NCBI RefSeq assembly: GCF_002160985.1
Contig: NZ_NFLQ01000001.1
Span: 304,315-368,314 of the forward strand
Direction of reading: 5' to 3'
Length of the DNA: 64,000 nucleotides
Origin: Lachnoclostridium sp. An118
GTDB taxonomy: Bacteria > Bacillota > Clostridia > Lachnospirales > Lachnospiraceae
Part shown: positions 8,465-17,497 of the stretch, piece by piece
Layout: each line of letters begins with the position of its first letter
Numbering within the stretch: position 1 is the stretch's first letter
Notes under the pieces: generated by a model
What the model was told of the DNA's origin: nothing
Databases searched by the model: none
Seen by the model: the letters and a program-made list of their open reading frames with translations, nothing else
Program-made: the position numbers and the translations under genes

Positions 8465-8493
8465 ATTATAGCACCCGGCACGTAAAATGAGAA
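8465..8493 (-). promoter_or_regulatory. Probable promoter of the moxR-vWA unit
   Basis: On the minus strand a perfect TATAAT (8470-8465) has TTCTCA 17 bp upstream. It lies about 35 bases before the GTG start. Confidence 0.55.
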
Positions 8494-8556
8494 GATAAGT
8501 CAGAATATTGCGAAAAAGATTAAAAAAGATCAAGGTATGCTGATTAAAATAGTTCA

Positions 8557-8609
8557 TTTACATTTGAAATTCACGCTGTTACACTAAAGTGGTGCATAAA
8601 AGTGTAACA
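8557..8609 (+). promoter_or_regulatory. Promoter of the CstA-family gene with an overlapping 9-bp operator-like repeat
   Basis: TTTACA (8557-8562), a 17-bp spacer and TACACT (8580-8585) form a plausible sigma-A promoter. The -10 lies inside the left arm of a perfect inverted repeat, TGTTACACT (8577-8585) and AGTGTAACA (8601-8609). A dimeric regulator bound there would block the promoter. Confidence 0.6.
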
Positions 8610-8637
8610 TATGGAATGAGAAAAAGGAGGGAAACAT

Positions 8638-10113
8638 ATGGCAACTTTTATTATCGGTCTCGCCATTTTGTTCGTCGGCGCTGCGCTGTACGGCAAATTT
8701 TGCGAGCATGTTTTTGGTCCTGATGACAGGAAGACTCCTGCCTACACAAAACAGGACGGTCTTGATTACGTTCCCATGAGAGAGTGGAAGAATAGTCTGA
8801 TCAACCTGCTGAACATCGCAGGTACAGGTCCTATCCTTGGACCTATCCAGGGTATCCTTTTCGGACCTATCGCGTTTATTACGATTCCTATCGGAAATAT
8901 CATCGGCGGTGCCATGCACGATTATTTTTCCGGTATGATCTGTCTGCGTGACGGCGGTACACAGATGCCGGACATGATCCGCAGATACAGCAATAAAGGT
9001 GTGTACACGTTCTACCAGATTTTCTGCAGCCTGCTGCTTCTCCTGGTAGGAGCTGTTTTTATCTATACACCTGGCGATATCGCAGCTACACAGGTATTCG
9101 GATTCGATGGATCAGCTACATCCGTATCCACATGGGTAATCTACGGTGTGATCTTTGTTTACTATCTGGTGGCTACTGTATTTCCCATTGACAAGATCAT
9201 TGGACGCATCTACCCGATTTTCGGAGCAATCCTTCTGTTCTCTGCTATCGGTGTGTTTATCGGCCTCTTCGTGAAGGGCTATCCGCTGATCAACCTCTGG
9301 GACAGCTGGAACGGCGCGCTTGTATCCTACGGTGACTACTTCAGCGCGAACCACTTCATCCCGATCTTCTTCATCACGGTTGCATGCGGTATCCTGTCTG
9401 GATTCCATTCCACCCAGACAGCCATCATCTCCCGTACAATGAAGAGTGAGCGTCAGGGACGCATGACATTCTACAACATGATGGTCCTGGAGGGCTTCAT
9501 CGCTATGGTGTGGGCTGCCGGCGCCATGGGTGTCTACAACCTGGGCCTGCAGGCTGCTGACGCGGGACTGGCTACAGCCACCATCGGCGTTGTCTGCAAG
9601 GATATCCTTGGACCTGTGGGCGGCGTTATCGCCCTTCTGGGTGTTATCGTGCTTCCTATCACATCCGGCGACACGGCGCTCCGCTCCCTTCGTATGGCGG
9701 TTTCCGATGCCCTTCATATTGACCAGAAGAATGTGAAGAAACGTCTGGGACTGGCTGCTGTCATCTTTATCCTTGTGGCTGTGATCCTCGTGTTCGCGAA
9801 GAGCAACGCGGAAGGATTCAACATCCTGTGGAGATACTTTGCATGGTCCAACCAGACCCTGTCCCTGTTCGCGTTCATCGCCATCTCTGTCTGGATGTTT
9901 GAGAACGGAAAAGCGAGATTTGTCTGGATGCCTCTGATCCCGGGCGCATGGTATGCGTTTGTCACCATCACATACATTGTCAATGCCAAGATCGGCTTCA
10001 ATGTACCGTGGGGCGCAGCCTACGTGATCGGTATCGTGGCGGCGGCTGCCTATGTGGGCCTCATCCTCTGGTACGGCAAAAAACGTGCGGCGCGCAAAGC
10101 ACAGAAAGCGTAA
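8638..10113 (+). CDS. CstA-family (carbon starvation) membrane transporter
   Basis: A 491-residue polytopic membrane protein. Family features include NIAGTGPILGPIQGILFGP near residue 60, GGAMHDYFSGM, and GFHSTQTAIISRTM with PITSGDTALRSLR in the second half. CstA/BtsT-type proteins import peptides or pyruvate during starvation; this is the short form found in many Clostridia. The ATG at 8638 has a strong AAGGAGG. The gene is monocistronic, with its own promoter and downstream hairpin. Its codon use looks more T-rich than that of its neighbours, as in highly expressed genes. The substrate is unproven. Confidence 0.9.
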   Translation: MATFIIGLAILFVGAALYGKFCEHVFGPDDRKTPAYTKQDGLDYVPMREWKNSLINLLNIAGTGPILGPIQGILFGPIAFITIPIGNIIGGAMHDYFSGMICLRDGGTQMPDMIRRYSNKGVYTFYQIFCSLLLLLVGAVFIYTPGDIAATQVFGFDGSATSVSTWVIYGVIFVYYLVATVFPIDKIIGRIYPIFGAILLFSAIGVFIGLFVKGYPLINLWDSWNGALVSYGDYFSANHFIPIFFITVACGILSGFHSTQTAIISRTMKSERQGRMTFYNMMVLEGFIAMVWAAGAMGVYNLGLQAADAGLATATIGVVCKDILGPVGGVIALLGVIVLPITSGDTALRSLRMAVSDALHIDQKNVKKRLGLAAVIFILVAVILVFAKSNAEGFNILWRYFAWSNQTLSLFAFIAISVWMFENGKARFVWMPLIPGAWYAFVTITYIVNAKIGFNVPWGAAYVIGIVAAAAYVGLILWYGKKRAARKAQKA

Positions 10114-10147
10114 ATTCTAACAAAACCATATACACTTTAAGACTTAT

Positions 10148-10181
10148 AAAGGACAGGAACCTGTTTTGGTCCCTGTCCTTT
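10148..10181 (+). terminator. Hairpin after the CstA-family gene
   Basis: AAAGGACAGG (10148-10157) pairs perfectly with CCTGTCCTTT (10172-10181), with additional inner pairs. No long T tract follows, so it may be a weak terminator or an RNA 3' stabiliser. Its right half overlaps the -35 and spacer of the crcB promoter. Confidence 0.6.
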
Positions 10182-10194
10182 GGTGTGTTATAAT
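10166..10194 (+). promoter_or_regulatory. Promoter of crcB
   Basis: TTGGTC (10166-10171), 17 bp and a perfect TATAAT (10189-10194). I found no fluoride-riboswitch core between it and the crcB start. Confidence 0.6.
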
Positions 10195-10250
10195 GATATG
10201 GTGCGCACTGTAAATACGCATTGTAAAATTGTAAGAAGAGGTTAAAGAAT

Positions 10251-10619
10251 ATGCAGATGACAGGTTTTGTTTTTGTGGGACTTGGAGGGGCGGTGGGAGC
10301 CATGCTCAGGTACGCTGTCAGCCTCCTGCCGTACCGGGGAACCTTTCCGGTGCTGACTCTTGTGACGAATATACTGGGTGCCCTGGCCATCGGACTGATA
10401 GCAGGGGCGGCTGCCAGAAGGCAGGCGCCGGAGGGGCTGATCCTGTTTCTGAAGTCAGGTGTATGCGGTGGATTTACGACCTTTTCCACCTTCTCCCTGG
10501 AGGCCTGGCAGCTTCTGGAGAAGGGTGAGACGGGGCTTTCCGCGCTGTATGTGCTGCTCAGCGTTGTGTTCTGTCTTGCAGGCGTGGCTGCCGGAATGTG
10601 GGCTGCCTCCCGGTGGTAA
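10251..10619 (+). CDS. crcB: Fluoride-specific ion channel CrcB/Fluc
   Basis: A 122-residue membrane protein with four hydrophobic helices. The N-terminal GGAVGAMLRY, the helix-2 TNILGALAIGL and the pore motif GGFTTFSTFSLE are diagnostic of Fluc channels, which work as antiparallel dual-topology dimers to expel fluoride. Only one copy is present, so it should be a homodimer. The ATG start follows AAGAGG. The last 62 bases overlap the 3' end of the convergent MerR-type gene. Confidence 0.93.
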   Translation: MQMTGFVFVGLGGAVGAMLRYAVSLLPYRGTFPVLTLVTNILGALAIGLIAGAAARRQAPEGLILFLKSGVCGGFTTFSTFSLEAWQLLEKGETGLSALYVLLSVVFCLAGVAAGMWAASRW

Positions 10620-11439
10620 ATTCTGCCTGGGTCCGCATGGCTGAAGTGAAAGGCAGGACAACCATAGTCAGATCCAGCGCTGCGTAGAGGAGCAGGCACA
10701 GGCCCTGGAGAAGAATGACTGCGGTCATGGACGGGCTGCCCTCCATCTGTGTCAGCGCCCTGTGGATCAGCCAGATCCGGCTCAGCACCATCTGGCCGGC
10801 CACGGCAAAGGTAAAGGCGCACAGCAGAAACATCATGGCTGCTTCCGCGGGCATGATCATTCGAAGAAAGACGCCTCTTTCAAGAGCCTTCGACTTGAGC
10901 CGGGTTTTCCAGAGTCCCAGAACGACAGTGAGAAAGCACTGTAGAAAGAGAACCGGTGGCGGCAGAGTGAAGGCAGGGCTGTGTGCCGCCTGAAAAATAA
11001 GGATGCCCGTGATGACCAGAAAGGAGCACAGGTTGGCAAGGGCGAACAGAAGATTGCCGGATAGAATGCGCTGTGTCCGATCCAGTGTGTCCCCAAGAAG
11101 GGGACCTTCCACATCCAGATGCGCCAGATCCGCGCCGTTCTTCAGCTTCTGGAGAAGGCGGAGGGACTGTCTTGTCCGGGACAGTTCTTTTTGCTTGCAC
11201 TGGATTTTTTCTTCCAGAATGGAGGAGGGAGCACCGCCGCTCAGATAAAGGCGGACTTCGGTGACGGAAAAATCCAGCAGGCGCAGCTTTTTTATGATCA
11301 GGAGGCGCTGGATCGCCCTGCTGTCGTAATCTTTATATCCATTTTCTTTTTGGGTCGGGTGGATCAGCCCGTTTTCTTCATAGTACCGGATGGCCTTGCG
11401 GGTCAGCCCGGTCCGTTCCTCAGCTTCCTTGATTTTCAT
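10558..11439 (-). CDS. MerR-family regulator with a C-terminal membrane domain
   Basis: A 293-residue protein. Residues 1-70 are a MerR winged helix (KIKEAEERTGLTRKAIRYYEENGLI, then NGYKDYDSRAIQRLLIIKKLR). A coiled dimerisation helix follows (EEKIQCKQKELSRTRQSLRLL). From about residue 125 there are roughly four membrane helices. It is thus a membrane-tethered regulator, perhaps sensing a membrane event. The start at 11439 is chosen because GGAGG lies 8 bases upstream; longer frames open at 11460 and 11517. Its promoter contains a MerR-type operator, implying autoregulation. It converges on crcB with a 62-bp coding overlap. Confidence 0.85.
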   Translation of the reverse strand: MKIKEAEERTGLTRKAIRYYEENGLIHPTQKENGYKDYDSRAIQRLLIIKKLRLLDFSVTEVRLYLSGGAPSSILEEKIQCKQKELSRTRQSLRLLQKLKNGADLAHLDVEGPLLGDTLDRTQRILSGNLLFALANLCSFLVITGILIFQAAHSPAFTLPPPVLFLQCFLTVVLGLWKTRLKSKALERGVFLRMIMPAEAAMMFLLCAFTFAVAGQMVLSRIWLIHRALTQMEGSPSMTAVILLQGLCLLLYAALDLTMVVLPFTSAMRTQAEFTTGRQPTFRQPRLQDRTQR

Positions 11440-11476
11440 GCTGTCATCCTCCGGTTTCATATGTTTCTGTGCTTCC

Positions 11477-11507
11477 TTTATAGCATGTTCCCCCGGGGAA
11501 CAGTCAA
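11477..11507 (-). promoter_or_regulatory. MerR-type promoter/operator of the membrane MerR gene
   Basis: On the minus strand TTGACT (11507-11502) and TATAAA (11482-11477) are separated by 19 bp, the over-long spacing typical of MerR-activated promoters. The spacer holds a palindrome with perfect 8-bp arms, TGTTCCCC and GGGGAACA (11486-11502), around one central base. Confidence 0.8.
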
Positions 11508-11554
11508 TAGGAAACACAAAAATCTATACAGCCGGCAGCCTTTTTTGCGGATAC

Positions 11555-11583
11555 TTGCAGGGAGAGGGGAAATTAGATAAAAT
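11555..11583 (+). promoter_or_regulatory. Promoter of the ABC-F gene
   Basis: TTGCAG (11555-11560), 17-bp spacer, TAAAAT (11578-11583). The transcript would have a leader of about 70 bases with a small CCTGC/GCAGG hairpin just before the ribosome binding site. Confidence 0.6.
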
Positions 11584-11658
11584 AGCGTCGGGTGCAGTGT
11601 TTTCTGTGCGCCTAAAGATGCCCTGCAGAGGCAGGAAATATATGGAGAGGTTTTACTT

Positions 11659-13449
11659 ATGAATATCATCAACATAGAACACATCAGCAAAATATTTGGC
11701 GGGAAAACAATCTTTGAGGACGCTTCTTGTGGTGTGCAGGAGGGGGAGAAGGCAGGCATTATCGGACTGAACGGAACCGGTAAGACCACCCTTTTAAGAC
11801 TTGTGGCAGGTCTTGAGACGCCGGATGAGGGACAGATCATTACACAGAACGGCATCCGCATGGCGTACCTTTCCCAGACGCCGCAGTTCGGAGAGGAGGA
11901 GACTGTGTCCTCCTGGGCCTTCACCGGGGATCCGAATGTGGATTGGAAAGTGCAGAGTAACTTAAATGAACTGGGCATCACAGACTGGGAGGCCCGCATC
12001 GATACCCTGTCCGGGGGACAGAAGAAGAGGACGGCCATGGCAAAGGTGTTGGCCGATTCCTTTGACGTGCTTCTTCTGGATGAGCCTACCAACCATCTGG
12101 ACCAGGAGATGATAGGCTGGCTGGAGGAGTATCTGAAAGCTTTCCGGGGGACCATCCTGATGGTGACCCACGACCGGTATTTCCTTGATAAGGTGACAAA
12201 CCGTATCCTGGAGATCGATGACGGAAAGATCTTCAGCTACGAGGCCGGCTATTCCGGTTTCCTTGAGCAGAAAGCGGCCCGTGAGGAGATGGAGCTTGCC
12301 TCTGAGAGAAAGCGCCGGAGCGTGCTGCGCATGGAGCTGGAGTGGGCAAAGAGAGGGTGCCGCGCCAGAACCACCAAGCAGAAAGCCAGACTGGAGAGAC
12401 TGGAAGCGCTGAAAAATCAGACAGGACCTGTGGCGGAAGAGACGGCACGGATTGATTCCGTGGAAACAAGAATGGGAAAGAAAACCGTGGAACTCCACCA
12501 TGTAAGCAAGGCATACGGAGAGCAGATCCTCATCCGTGATTTTGACTATATTTTTCTCAAGAACCAGAAAGTGGGGATCGTAGGACCTAACGGCTGCGGA
12601 AAATCTACGCTTCTTAAGATCATTGCCGGGCAGACGGAGCCGGATGAGGGCCAGGTGGAAGTGGGAGAGACCGTGCGCATTGCCTATTTTTCCCAGGAGC
12701 TGCCCCAGATGGATATAAAACAGCGGGTCATTGACTATGTGAAAGATATCTGTGAATATGTGCAGACAAAAGAGGGCAGGATCACTGCATCCCAGATGCT
12801 GGAGCGCTTCCTTTTCACACCGGAAATGCAGTATTCCCCGGTTGAAAAGCTGTCCGGCGGGGAGAAAAAGAGGCTGTATCTGCTGGGGATTCTGCAGTCT
12901 AATCCCAATTTCCTTGTGCTGGATGAGTGTACCAATGATCTGGATATCCCTACTATGACGATCCTGGAAGACTATCTTTCCTCTTTTACGGGGATTGTGG
13001 TGACTGTCTCCCATGATCGGTATTTCCTGGACAATGTGGCGGACCGGATTTTTGAGTTCTCCGGCAATGGAACGCTTACACAGTATGAAGGCGGATATAC
13101 GGACTATATCCAGGCCAGGGGCCAGGCTGTCCCGGATGTGAAAGAAGGGGCCGGAAGCGACAGAAAAGCTGAGGCTGGAAAGGAGAAAGACTGGAAAAAG
13201 CCGCGGAGTACAAAGCTGAAATTCTCCTACAAGGAGCAGAGAGAGTACGAGACCATCGACGAGGACATTGCGGCTCTGGAAGAAAAGATTGAGAAGCTGG
13301 ATGCAGATATCATGGCCAATGCCACAAACTCTGTGAAGCTGAAAGAGCTGATGGAGGAAAAGGACAGGGTGCAGGAAGAGCTGGATGAAAAAATGGAAAG
13401 ATGGGTCTATCTGACAGAGCTGGCAGAAAAAATTGCGGAACAGGGGTAA
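11659..13449 (+). CDS. ABC-F family ATPase, Uup-like with C-terminal coiled coil
   Basis: A 596-residue soluble protein with two ABC domains and no membrane segments. Domain 1: GLNGTGKTTLL, LSGGQKKRTAMA, LLLDEPTNHLD. Linker: a basic Arg/Lys-rich helix pair around residues 215-260. Domain 2: GPNGCGKSTLL, LSGGEKKRLYL and LVLDECTNDLD, where Cys replaces the usual Pro. The last 90 residues are charged coiled coil, as in Uup-type proteins. ABC-F proteins act on ribosomes or on DNA intermediates. The start is ATG 11659 behind GGAGAGG. The 3' end is close to the ilvN promoter. Confidence 0.88.
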   Translation: MNIINIEHISKIFGGKTIFEDASCGVQEGEKAGIIGLNGTGKTTLLRLVAGLETPDEGQIITQNGIRMAYLSQTPQFGEEETVSSWAFTGDPNVDWKVQSNLNELGITDWEARIDTLSGGQKKRTAMAKVLADSFDVLLLDEPTNHLDQEMIGWLEEYLKAFRGTILMVTHDRYFLDKVTNRILEIDDGKIFSYEAGYSGFLEQKAAREEMELASERKRRSVLRMELEWAKRGCRARTTKQKARLERLEALKNQTGPVAEETARIDSVETRMGKKTVELHHVSKAYGEQILIRDFDYIFLKNQKVGIVGPNGCGKSTLLKIIAGQTEPDEGQVEVGETVRIAYFSQELPQMDIKQRVIDYVKDICEYVQTKEGRITASQMLERFLFTPEMQYSPVEKLSGGEKKRLYLLGILQSNPNFLVLDECTNDLDIPTMTILEDYLSSFTGIVVTVSHDRYFLDNVADRIFEFSGNGTLTQYEGGYTDYIQARGQAVPDVKEGAGSDRKAEAGKEKDWKKPRSTKLKFSYKEQREYETIDEDIAALEEKIEKLDADIMANATNSVKLKELMEEKDRVQEELDEKMERWVYLTELAEKIAEQG

Positions 13450-13454
13450 ACCGC

Positions 13455-13483
13455 TTGACAAAAGTGTGGATCCTTGTTATTAT
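13455..13483 (+). promoter_or_regulatory. Promoter of ilvN
   Basis: A perfect TTGACA (13455-13460), 17-bp spacer and TATTAT (13478-13483), the strongest promoter match in this part of the window. Confidence 0.8.
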
Positions 13484-13485
13484 TA

Positions 13486-13509
13486 AAAAACAGAACGCAC
13501 TCTGTTTTT
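13486..13509 (+). promoter_or_regulatory. Promoter-proximal hairpin in the ilvN leader
   Basis: AAAAACAGA (13486-13494) pairs perfectly with TCTGTTTTT (13501-13509) around a 6-base loop. It would form at the very 5' end of the ilvN transcript. The 3' arm ends in U5, so it resembles a weak terminator; a stabilising 5' stem is equally possible. Confidence 0.45.
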
Positions 13510-13536
13510 GAAAATCAAGAGAGAAGAGGTGCAGGT

Positions 13537-14079
13537 ATGAAAAGAGTATATTCATTACTCGTAGATAATAATCCAGGTGTGCTGAGCCGCATTTCGGGTC
13601 TGTTCAGCCGGCGCGGCTACAGCATCGACAGCATTACCGCGGGAGTGACTGCCGATCCCAGGTTCACAAGGATCACGATCGTGGCGAGCGGCGATGAATT
13701 GATCCTGTCACAGATCGAGAAGCAGGTACGCAAGCTGGAGGACGTCATTGAGATAAAGGTCCTCAGGGAGGGCGAATCCGTGTACCGTGAGCTGATCATG
13801 GTGAAGGTGCGGGCGGATGCGGCCCAGAGAGCGGAGATCATCTCAGTGGCCGATATTTTCCGCGCCAAGGTCGTAGATGTGGAGAAGGAATCCCTGATGC
13901 TGGAGCTGACGGGAAACCAGTCCAAGCTGGAGGCTTTCTTAAATCTGCTGGACGGCTATGAGATACTGGAGCTTGCCAGGACAGGTATCACCGGCCTGTC
14001 GAGGGGTATCAAGAACATTACTTTTATTGATGAAAATGGTCAGAAAAGGACGTGGAACCCGGACGGCAGCCAGGAGTAG
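13537..14079 (+). CDS. ilvN: Acetolactate synthase small (regulatory) subunit
   Basis: A 180-residue protein. The N-terminal ACT domain is clear (YSLLVDNNPGVLSRISGLFSRRGYSIDSITAG), followed by the small-subunit C-terminal domain (ELIMVKVRA, FRAKVVDVEKESLMLELTG). It binds the catalytic subunit (IlvB, not in this window) and confers valine feedback control on the first step of branched-chain amino-acid synthesis. The ATG at 13537 is preceded by GAGGTG and lies downstream of the promoter; an upstream in-frame TTG lies inside the promoter and is not used. ilvC follows 64 bases later. Confidence 0.93.
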   Translation: MKRVYSLLVDNNPGVLSRISGLFSRRGYSIDSITAGVTADPRFTRITIVASGDELILSQIEKQVRKLEDVIEIKVLREGESVYRELIMVKVRADAAQRAEIISVADIFRAKVVDVEKESLMLELTGNQSKLEAFLNLLDGYEILELARTGITGLSRGIKNITFIDENGQKRTWNPDGSQE

Positions 14080-14097
14080 AGCAGATGCTAAAGGAAT

Positions 14098-15163
<1,066 letters not shown>

Positions 15164-15203
15164 TCAGATATCCTGCATATAAAAGATACATATGGAAAGC
15201 AAG

Positions 15204-15245
15204 AAGGCATCTTCCCGGGCAGACGCTACGGAGGATGCCTTTTTA
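15204..15245 (+). terminator. Intrinsic terminator of ilvC
   Basis: A 12-bp stem (15204-15215 with 15230-15241, one G-U) is followed by T5. It lies between ilvC and the convergent lipoprotein gene and may serve both. Confidence 0.88.
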
Positions 15246-15319
15246 TGTACGATCTGTGCGGCCTCTGGCCGGGGATGAACGGGCAAATTTTTGTGCGGCG
15301 GCCATGTGGCGTCATGGGG

Positions 15320-16540
15320 CTACGAATAGAAGTTGATCCGCTTTGTATTTTCGTCTATGTGATAGTCCAGGTCAAAGAGGCTGGCGAAATCCTCGACCTT
15401 CAGGCCGACACAGAAGCGGGCTCCCACCTCTGTATCCTCGTCCGCAGTGACAAAGGGAAGGTCCAGCGGCTCCCCGTTTTTCGTTACTTGAAATTCTGTA
15501 ATCTCATTGTCGGAGAACTGGCTCTCCATCTGCCAGGTGTTGTCTCCGATCTGCCAGGTGGACAGTCCCTCTTCCGGCTCCAGGCTGTAGCTGCCGCCGA
15601 GGGCGCTGACATACTCCCGCACGATCAGAGGCACGCTGGAAGAGTCCGTGACATATCCGATGTCGCATGGAAGCATGTAGGAGCCGGTCTCCTGGCTGTA
15701 CCAGCAGTAGCAAAAGCGGTCTGTGATCAGGGACCACTGGTTGACGGAGTCCTCCTGGCTGTTGTAGGTCATTTTTGTGCCGTCCAGATAAATGTAGTCC
15801 AGCCGGGATACATGCTTATCCTGGGTATACTCCTCGGGGATAGAGGCAAGCTCGTCCAGCTGGCTGTCCACGCACATCTGGGCGTATTTGTCCGCAAGGC
15901 GCTGGTACAGCTCCTCCCGGGAGCGGAGACCGATGATACCGAAGTCCGCCGTGTTGATCCAGCTCTGATGTGCCTCCAGGTCTTCCTGCGAAGGGTACCA
16001 GGCCAGGTGGACATTTAGCAGCGGGTGACCGCGGAGAAAGTCCTCGCCATTGTAGTCGAGCTCCTCCCGGTAAACCTCCTCTGCCCGGGCCATGACCTCT
16101 GCGACCTGGTCAAGGTCATCAAAGGACAGGAGTCCGACCCACCCGTCGTCATAGGTGGGGAGCTCTTCCAGGATCCGGACGGCGCGGTCCCGATACAGTT
16201 CGTGGACCTCCGACACGTAGGTGCAGGAAATCTCTTTTGAATAGAAGATAGTGCTGCTCCCGTCGATGGTTACATTGTCCAGATAGCTGTTGGCTGTGAA
16301 TGTGAGATCCCGCTCCCGGGAACGGAAGGTGTACTCCACATTTTTTGGCCGGTCCTCCACCTGCTCAGATGAGACAAGCTCAAACTCCTCATCGGTGCAG
16401 ACGGATCGGACATAGTCCAGTACATCCTCTTCGCCGTACACATCGCTGTCAATGGTGGCGCAGGAGGCGAGGAGGAGGGAGGAGAGCAGGGCGGGGAGGA
16501 TAAGCCTCTTTAAATGCCTTTGTGTTTCCTGTCTGTTCAT
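15320..16540 (-). CDS. Predicted lipoprotein of unknown function
   Basis: A 406-residue secreted protein. The N-terminus has a basic start (MNRQETQRHLKRL), a hydrophobic stretch and lipobox LLLASC, so Cys27 should be lipidated and the protein anchored outside the membrane. The mature part is acidic and Tyr-rich. The final 30 residues (VGLKVEDFASLFDLDYHIDENTKRINFYS) look like a short repeat of the kind found in copper-amine-oxidase-N-like or stalk domains, but the match is weak. I do not recognise a family. It stands alone, convergent with ilvC and divergent from the next membrane protein. Confidence 0.75.
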   Translation of the reverse strand: MNRQETQRHLKRLILPALLSSLLLASCATIDSDVYGEEDVLDYVRSVCTDEEFELVSSEQVEDRPKNVEYTFRSRERDLTFTANSYLDNVTIDGSSTIFYSKEISCTYVSEVHELYRDRAVRILEELPTYDDGWVGLLSFDDLDQVAEVMARAEEVYREELDYNGEDFLRGHPLLNVHLAWYPSQEDLEAHQSWINTADFGIIGLRSREELYQRLADKYAQMCVDSQLDELASIPEEYTQDKHVSRLDYIYLDGTKMTYNSQEDSVNQWSLITDRFCYCWYSQETGSYMLPCDIGYVTDSSSVPLIVREYVSALGGSYSLEPEEGLSTWQIGDNTWQMESQFSDNEITEFQVTKNGEPLDLPFVTADEDTEVGARFCVGLKVEDFASLFDLDYHIDENTKRINFYS

Positions 16541-16624
16541 ATTGGCCCCTCATATCATAAAAAATGGTTTTGTGTTTCTTATAGTTTGATTATATCATAG
16601 AGAAAAAGCGGGGGATATATCATT

Positions 16625-17371
16625 ATGGAGAAGAACAAGATTATTTACAGTGAGATACTATGTGTTTTCGCTTTTTCTCTCATGCCTGCCTGCTCTTGCC
16701 GGCTTTGCCTATGCCAGATGGAAGGTTTTATCAGAGAAGTAGAGATACTGGAAAACCGGACGAACAGAATGTTCGGGATGGGCTTGGTCGTTATGGGGAT
16801 CATAGCCTCCTATTTTTGTGAAAGCAGCGGGTTTTCTTATATTTATGCTGTTTTGGCCGCTCTGTCCGGGGGCGTCCTGATCGGGTACAGGACTGCCCTG
16901 CATATCCTGACAGCAGGAATAGTATGGATATGCAGAATACCTCCGATCCATGAAGCGTTGAAAAAGCGGGCAGTCAACGGCGGGAAAGGATACCGGATCG
17001 GTGAAGACGGGATCTATGACCTTGGTACAGGCGCCATGTATCCGTATGACAGGCTCCGGACTGTCATAGAGACGAAAGAAGAACTGAGTGTGGGAAGTGT
17101 TTTTACCTTTGAAAAGAACATCGATCCGGACCAATTTGCCAGACTGCGCACCAGACTGAAAAAATATGTGCCGGATAAGTACAGATACTATGAATTTTTG
17201 GAAAAGGAGGAGAAGGATGGCTGCGGGAAATGGGCCCGCTGCGTGGCGGCTGCCGCTGTTGTCTTGTTTGTTCTTGCCGGCCGATTTCTGCTCCCTCCAT
17301 GGTATGAGTTGGATCGTTCTGGCTTTTTGGCAGTGCCCATGGACGTGTACCGGGACAGCCTTTACCGCTAA
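16625..17371 (+). CDS. Hypothetical membrane protein, YcxB-like C-terminal half, possible compensated frameshift
   Basis: A 248-residue ORF. Two adjacent hydrophobic helices (GMGLVVMGIIASYF and AVLAALSGGVLIGYR) precede a soluble stretch (GEDGIYDLGTGAMYPYDRLRTVIETKEE, then FTFEKNIDPDQFARLRTRLKKYVP) that resembles YcxB-like domains. A last helix lies at VAAAAVVLFVLAGRFLL. The N-terminal segment at about 16655-16735 is oddly Cys-rich, whereas the +1 frame there reads YYVFSLFLSCLPALAGFAYARW, a better membrane helix. Two compensating indels or sequence errors are possible. The ribosome binding site is weak. Function unknown. Confidence 0.6.
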   Translation: MEKNKIIYSEILCVFAFSLMPACSCRLCLCQMEGFIREVEILENRTNRMFGMGLVVMGIIASYFCESSGFSYIYAVLAALSGGVLIGYRTALHILTAGIVWICRIPPIHEALKKRAVNGGKGYRIGEDGIYDLGTGAMYPYDRLRTVIETKEELSVGSVFTFEKNIDPDQFARLRTRLKKYVPDKYRYYEFLEKEEKDGCGKWARCVAAAAVVLFVLAGRFLLPPWYELDRSGFLAVPMDVYRDSLYR

Positions 17372-17433
17372 AGAGTAGAAAACAAAATCTATACAAAAAT
17401 ATATCTGACAATATTCCCCTTTTTGCCAATTTG

Positions 17434-17442
17434 TGCTAAAAT
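17434..17442 (+). promoter_or_regulatory. Possible extended -10 promoter of the phosphoribosyltransferase-like gene
   Basis: TGCTAAAAT matches an extended -10 element (TGnTAnAAT-like) in an AT-rich gap. No good -35 is visible. Confidence 0.4.
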
Positions 17443-17497
17443 ATAAACCAACAGAAAAAAAGGGAAAGCTGCCTGCGGCAGAAGGGAGGAATTGAGT

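Noticed and set aside
10195..10250. Fluoride riboswitch before crcB
   Set aside because: The gap between the promoter and crcB is too short and lacks the conserved core.
13461..13536. In-frame N-terminal extension or leader peptide of ilvN
   Set aside because: The extension begins within the promoter spacer, and no run of Val/Leu/Ile codons typical of attenuator peptides is present.
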